Assembly (NCBI RefSeq): GCF_946885855.1
Contig: NZ_CAMPHH010000121.1
Coordinates: forward strand, 1 to 9,704
DNA from: an uncultured Actinotalea sp.
GTDB taxonomy: Bacteria; Actinomycetota; Actinomycetes; Actinomycetales; Cellulomonadaceae
Length of the DNA: 9,704 nucleotides
Reading direction: 5' to 3'
Under the pieces are notes generated by a model. That model was not told the DNA's origin. It searched no databases and saw only the letters and a list, made by a program, of their open reading frames with translations. Made by a program: the position numbers and the translations under genes. Below are positions 5,990 to 9,704 of this stretch, piece after piece (position 1 is the stretch's first letter; each line of letters begins with the position of its first letter).

Positions 5990-7636
5990 GTGACCGACGG
6001 TCCGCTGATCGTGCAGAGCGACAAGACCCTCCTGCTCGAGGTCGACCACCCCGCCGCCGAGGCCTGCCGCCGCGCGATCGCCCCCTTCGCCGAGCTCGAG
6101 CGCGCCCCCGAGCACGTCCACACCTACCGGCTCACGCCGCTGGGCCTGTGGAACGCACGCGCCGCCGGGCACGACGCCGAGCAGGTCGTCTCCGTGCTGC
6201 TCGAGCACTCGCGGTACCCGGTGCCGCACGCGCTGCTCGTGGATGTCGCCGAGACGATGGCGCGCTACGGCCGCCTGCAGCTCGTCGCCCACCCCACGCA
6301 CGGCCTGGTCCTGCACGCGCTGGACCGCCCGGTGCTGGAGGAGGTGCTGCGCTCGCGCAAGACAGCGGGCCTGGTCGGCGCCCGGCTGGACGACGACGAC
6401 GTCGTGGTCCACGCCAGCGAGCGCGGCCGGCTCAAGCAGGTGCTGCTCAAGCTGGGCTGGCCGGTCGAGGACCTCGCCGGCTACGTCGACGGCGAGGCCC
6501 ACCCGATCGACCTCGTCACGGACGGCTGGGCGCTCCGGCCCTACCAGGAGCAGGCGGTCGACAACTTCTTCCACGGCGGCTCCGGCGTGGTCGTGCTCCC
6601 GTGCGGCGCGGGCAAGACGCTCGTCGGGGCGGGCGCCATGGCCCGGTCCCGCACGACGACGCTCATCCTCGTCACCAACACCGTCTCGGCCCGGCAGTGG
6701 CGCGACGAGCTGCTGCGCCGCACCAGCCTGACCGAGGACGAGATCGGCGAGTACTCCGGCGCGCGCAAGGAGGTCCGCCCGGTCACCATCGCGACCTACC
6801 AGGTGCTGACCACCAGGCGGAAAGGGGTCTACCCGCACCTGGAGCTGCTCGACGCGCGCGACTGGGGCCTCATCCTCTACGACGAGGTCCACCTGCTCCC
6901 GGCGCCGATCTTCCGGATGACGGCGGACCTGCAGGCCCGCCGACGGCTCGGCCTCACCGCGACCCTCGTCCGGGAGGACGGGCGCGAGGACGAGGTCTTC
7001 TCCCTCATCGGGCCCAAGCGGTTCGACGCGCCCTGGAAGGACATCGAGGCGCAGGGCTACATCGCCCCTGCCGAGTGCGTCGAGGTGCGGCTCACGCTGC
7101 CGGACCGCGACCGGCTGCTCTACGCGACCGCCGAGCCGGAGGACAAGTACCGCCTCGCCGCGTCCGCTCCGGGCAAGAACCAGGTGGTCGAGCAGCTCGT
7201 GGCGAAGCACGCCGAGGAGCAGGTGCTGGTCATCGGCCAGTACCTGGACCAGCTCGAGCTCCTGTCGGACCACCTCGACGCGCCGCTCATCACCGGCGAG
7301 ACGCCGGTCCGCGAGCGCCAGCGACTCTTCGACGCGTTCCGCTCCGGGGAGGTCCGCCGGCTCGTGGTGAGCAAGGTCGCGAACTTCTCCGTCGACCTGC
7401 CCGAGGCCGCCGTCGCCATCCAGGTGAGCGGCTCCTTCGGCTCCCGCCAGGAGGAGGCCCAGCGCCTCGGCCGGATCATGCGGCCCAAGGCCGACGGGCG
7501 GACGGCGCACTTCTACGCCGTCGTCGCGCGGGACACGGTCGACCAGGAGTTCGCCGCGCACCGCCAGCGGTTCCTCGCCGAGCAGGGCTACGCGTACCGG
7601 ATCGTCGACGCGGAGGACCTCGTCCCCGGGGCGTGA
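5990..7636 (+). CDS. XPB/ERCC3-type SF2 DNA helicase
   Basis: A complete 548-residue ATP-dependent 3'-5' DNA helicase of the bacterial XPB (ERCC3/Rad25) family, close in length to the mycobacterial enzyme. Residues 1-175 form the N-terminal damage-recognition-like domain. The first RecA domain has Walker A LPCGAGKT (203-210, Lys209), DEVH (298-301) and LTAT (322-325), followed by the XPB-specific RED motif (Arg328-Glu329-Asp330). The second has VVSKVANFSVDLP (459-471) and the arginine-finger motif QRLGRIMRP (491-499). All catalytic residues are intact. The GTG at 5990 was chosen over the in-frame upstream extension because GAGGAG sits five bases before it and family members begin MTDGPLIVQSDKT. 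It follows the helicase-associated gene by 139 bp. Expected role: unwinding at lesions; in bacteria its pathway is not settled, and no XPD or Bax1 nuclease lies nearby. Confidence 0.97.
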   Translation: MTDGPLIVQSDKTLLLEVDHPAAEACRRAIAPFAELERAPEHVHTYRLTPLGLWNARAAGHDAEQVVSVLLEHSRYPVPHALLVDVAETMARYGRLQLVAHPTHGLVLHALDRPVLEEVLRSRKTAGLVGARLDDDDVVVHASERGRLKQVLLKLGWPVEDLAGYVDGEAHPIDLVTDGWALRPYQEQAVDNFFHGGSGVVVLPCGAGKTLVGAGAMARSRTTTLILVTNTVSARQWRDELLRRTSLTEDEIGEYSGARKEVRPVTIATYQVLTTRRKGVYPHLELLDARDWGLILYDEVHLLPAPIFRMTADLQARRRLGLTATLVREDGREDEVFSLIGPKRFDAPWKDIEAQGYIAPAECVEVRLTLPDRDRLLYATAEPEDKYRLAASAPGKNQVVEQLVAKHAEEQVLVIGQYLDQLELLSDHLDAPLITGETPVRERQRLFDAFRSGEVRRLVVSKVANFSVDLPEAAVAIQVSGSFGSRQEEAQRLGRIMRPKADGRTAHFYAVVARDTVDQEFAAHRQRFLAEQGYAYRIVDAEDLVPGA

Positions 7637-7672
7637 GAACGGGGCCCGATCCTGGTACGACGAACGACGGCG

Positions 7673-7698
7673 GCTCGGGGTTCCCGCCGGCCCCGGGC
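7673..7698 (+). terminator. Candidate terminator hairpin after the XPB gene
   Basis: GCTCGGGG (7673-7680) pairs with CCCCGGGC (7691-7698), giving an eight-base-pair stem with one G-U wobble and a ten-base loop, 36 bases past the XPB stop. No T-tract follows, which is common in very GC-rich actinobacteria but leaves the call uncertain. Confidence 0.4.
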
Positions 7699-7721
7699 AT
7701 GACGCGTTCCGCGAACAGGGG

Positions 7722-7731
7722 GCTGATCAGC
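7722..7731. promoter_or_regulatory. 10 bp palindrome upstream of the TPM gene
   Basis: GCTGATCAGC is a perfect palindrome, and after one mismatch the symmetry continues for two more pairs (GG on the left, CC on the right). It lies 47 bases before the GTG of the TPM gene, where an operator could sit. A nearby GTTC-CGC-GAAC repeat (7706-7716) is the reverse of a CGAAC-n4-GTTCG SOS box and so is not one. No regulator can be named. Confidence 0.25.
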
Positions 7732-7765
7732 GCCGGAACTCGTTGCACGGCGCGGCGGGGTGGTC

Positions 7766-7770
7766 AAGGA
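7766..7770 (+). promoter_or_regulatory. Shine-Dalgarno site for the TPM gene
   Basis: AAGGA lies seven bases before the GTG at 7778 and supports that start. TTGCAC (7743-7748) looks like a -35, but the matching -10 would coincide with this ribosome site, so the real promoter is probably further upstream. Confidence 0.6.
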
Positions 7771-7777
7771 TCGACCC

Positions 7778-9704
7778 GTGACCTCCGCCCGGCCCCGAGC
7801 CCTGTCCCTGCCCGCCCGGGCCGCGGCCGCCCTGGCGGGCGCCGCCCTCCTGACCGGCGCCGCCGTGCAGGGGGCGGCGGCGGCCGAGCCGGTCGACCTC
7901 GCCGAGCAGGTCGTCGACCAGGCCGGCGTCCTCGGCGGGCAGGCCGCCGAGGTCCAGGAGGCCGTCGACCGGCTCGCCCAGGAGACGGGCACGACGCTGT
8001 ACGTCGTCTACGTCGACAGCTTCGAAGGCCTGACCCGCGACGAGTGGGGGAATCAGACCGCCGAGCTGTCCGGGCTCGGGAGCGTCGACGCGCTCATGGC
8101 CGTCGCGGTCGAGGACAGGGACTTCTTCTACGGGGCGCAGGACGGCACGTCCCTCCAGGCCGCTGTCACCGCCACGAACGCCGACGTCCGGGCGGAGCTG
8201 GGCCAGGACGACTGGGCAGGGGCCGCGGTCACGGCCGCCGACGGCATCCGGGCGGAGCTCACGGGCACCAGCGCCGGGACGGACACCGACCCGGGCAGCG
8301 GCGGGGCCCCCGTGGCCGACGACGGCGGCGGACTCGGCGGCTTCGTCACCCTGCTCCTGCTGGGCGGTGCGGTCCTCGCCGGGGTCCTGCTCTTCCGCTC
8401 GTTCCGCAAGAAGGGCACGGAGGCGGGCACCGGCCGGACGGACGGGCCGCCCTCGCCCCCCGCCCAGGGTCTCCAGGCGCTGCCGACGGAGGAGCTGGAC
8501 CGCCGGGCCGCCTCAGCACTGGTGCGGGTCGACGACGCCGTCCGGACCTCCGAGCAGGAGCTCGGCTTCGCCCAGGCGCAGTTCGGCCTCGAGGAGACCC
8601 GCGAGTTCTCCGCGGTCCTGGAGCGCGCGAAGAAGCAGGTCATCGAGGCGTTCCACCTGCGCCAGGAGCTCGAGGACGAGGTTCCCGACGACGAGGCCAC
8701 GGTCCGGCGGGTGTCCCTGCAGGTCCTGGCCCTGTGCAAGGAGGTCGCCGAGAGCCTCGACGCCCAGACCGACAGGTTCGACGAGAGGCGCGACCTGCAG
8801 CAGCGGGCCCCGGAGCTCCTCGACGCCGACGAGGCGCGCGCGGCCGAGATCGAGGCGCGGATCCCTACCGCCCGGCGCACCCTCGAGCAGCTCGCGGCGA
8901 CCTACCCGCGGGAGGCGCTCGCGTCCGTGGCGGCCAACCCCGACCAGGCCCAGTCCCTCGTCGAGCAGGTGCGCCTCACGGTGTCCCGGGGCCGGGAGGC
9001 GCTCACCGCCGGGGACCGGGGCTCGGCGGTGGACCTCGCCCGCGCGTCCGAGAACGCCATCGGCCAGGCCGCGACGCTCCTGGACGCCGTCGAGCGCGCC
9101 GGCAGCGACCTCGCCGCGGCGGCGCAGCGGCTCGAGCGCGCGATCGGCTCGATCAGCTCCGACATCGACGACGCCCGGCGCCTGGCACCGCGCAGCACCG
9201 AGGTCGCGCCCCGCGTGGACTCGGCGCGGCTGGCGATCGAGCAGGCGCAGGCCGCCCGGATCGGCGGCGACCCGCTCGCGGCGCTGCGGACCATCACCGA
9301 GGCCGAGGCGGAGCTGGACCGCGCCCTGGCCCCGCACCGGGAGGAGGAGGAGCGGCGCCGTCGGGCGCAGCAGCACCTCGGCGAGACCCTCGGCCGCGTG
9401 GACTCCATGGTCCGCGCGACCGCCGACTTCATCACCACCCGCCGCGGCGCCGTCGGCCCGGAGGCCCGGACGCGGCTCGCCGAGGCCGCGCGGCTCCTGC
9501 AGCTCGCGCAGGACCAGGCGCGCACCGACCCCGAGGCCGCCCTCGCGACCGTCCAGCGCGCCGAGCGCCTCGCGCACGAGGCCCAGCAGATCGCCCACGC
9601 CGACGTCGACGACTTCGACCGCCGCAACCGGCCGCCCACGCAGTACCACGGCGGTCCGAACATCGGCGGGATGATCCTCGGCGGCATCCTCATCGACTCG
9701 ATCC
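7778..9704 (+). CDS. Secreted/membrane-anchored TPM-domain protein with long helical tail, 3' end cut off
   Basis: 642 residues are visible; the frame is still open at the right edge. An Ala-rich signal peptide spans 1-36, with likely cleavage in the AAAAE stretch. A TPM domain (TLP18.3/Psb32/MOLO-1/YgcG family) covers about 38-160: VVDQAGVL at 45-52, TTLYVVYVDSF at 72-82, and a DALMAVAVEDRDFFYG strand-turn at 104-119. A Gly/Thr/Asp linker precedes a single transmembrane helix at about 187-207, followed by a basic FRSFRKK stop-transfer. This topology puts the TPM domain outside and the tail inside. From about 235 to 610 the protein is charged helix, apparently repeated three- to four-helix units rich in Ala, Glu and Arg, including an EEEERRRR run near 523. 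The end (HGGPNIGGMILGGILIDSI, 624-642) begins the glycine-rich, hydrophobic terminus typical of actinobacterial members. Function is unknown; an envelope-associated role is inferred. The GTG start has AAGGA upstream. Confidence 0.9.
   Translation, partial: MTSARPRALSLPARAAAALAGAALLTGAAVQGAAAAEPVDLAEQVVDQAGVLGGQAAEVQEAVDRLAQETGTTLYVVYVDSFEGLTRDEWGNQTAELSGLGSVDALMAVAVEDRDFFYGAQDGTSLQAAVTATNADVRAELGQDDWAGAAVTAADGIRAELTGTSAGTDTDPGSGGAPVADDGGGLGGFVTLLLLGGAVLAGVLLFRSFRKKGTEAGTGRTDGPPSPPAQGLQALPTEELDRRAASALVRVDDAVRTSEQELGFAQAQFGLEETREFSAVLERAKKQVIEAFHLRQELEDEVPDDEATVRRVSLQVLALCKEVAESLDAQTDRFDERRDLQQRAPELLDADEARAAEIEARIPTARRTLEQLAATYPREALASVAANPDQAQSLVEQVRLTVSRGREALTAGDRGSAVDLARASENAIGQAATLLDAVERAGSDLAAAAQRLERAIGSISSDIDDARRLAPRSTEVAPRVDSARLAIEQAQAARIGGDPLAALRTITEAEAELDRALAPHREEEERRRRAQQHLGETLGRVDSMVRATADFITTRRGAVGPEARTRLAEAARLLQLAQDQARTDPEAALATVQRAERLAHEAQQIAHADVDDFDRRNRPPTQYHGGPNIGGMILGGILIDSI

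Noticed and set aside
5411..7561. Minus-strand open frame opposite the XPB gene
   Set aside because: Its translation is an Asp/Glu/Val/Arg-biased mirror of the helicase with no recognisable domain; the plus strand carries every helicase motif.
7706..7716. GTTC-CGC-GAAC inverted repeat as a LexA/SOS box near the XPB gene
   Set aside because: The actinobacterial SOS box has the arms in the opposite order (CGAAC then GTTCG) and a different spacer.
8513..9649. Minus-strand open frame opposite the TPM gene tail
   Set aside because: It is a codon-bias shadow. The plus-strand frame is continuous from signal peptide to right edge with sensible domain order.
1..9704. Defence island, CRISPR array, insertion sequence, prophage or tRNA/rRNA gene
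   Set aside because: No spaced direct repeats, transposase, integrase, phage or RNA-gene signature was found on either strand. The helicase is XPB-type rather than a defence helicase.

Overview
The window is very GC-rich (roughly three quarters G+C by eye), most genes start with GTG, and coding bias leaves long open shadow frames on both strands. With the families present, this points to a high-GC actinobacterium. Micrococcales such as Cellulomonas or Actinotalea relatives are a guess from protein flavour, not a measurement. The content is chromosomal and mostly conserved housekeeping. I see no mobile element, CRISPR array, tRNA or rRNA.

Left arm, minus strand (1-2609). In transcription order there is a small four-helix membrane protein (2609-2259), then after a 110 bp gap a cold-shock-domain protein with a helical tail (2148-1765), a DUF3027 protein (1765-917) and a GHKL/Hsp90-like (sacsin-type) ATPase that runs off the left edge (920-1). 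The last three are fused by a TGATG junction and a GTGA junction, so they form one translationally coupled unit.

Middle, 2610-2708: a divergent promoter region holding a perfect 7+1+7 bp palindrome between the membrane protein gene and a TetR-family regulator gene (2709-3296, plus).

Right arm, plus strand (2709-9704). The TetR regulator is followed 55 bp later by an 832-residue XPB/Ssl2-N-terminal-like 'helicase-associated' protein (3352-5850), and 139 bp after that by a complete XPB/ERCC3-type SF2 DNA helicase (5990-7636). A hairpin and a short palindrome lie in the next gap. They precede a secreted or membrane-anchored TPM-domain protein with a very long helical tail (7778-9704), which is cut by the right edge.

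The most interesting parts are two conserved but poorly understood pairings: the coupled cold-shock / DUF3027 / GHKL ATPase unit, and the XPB helicase with its motif-less partner. That partner carries a WYL-like C-terminal domain and no nuclease. Neither can be called previously undescribed from sequence alone.
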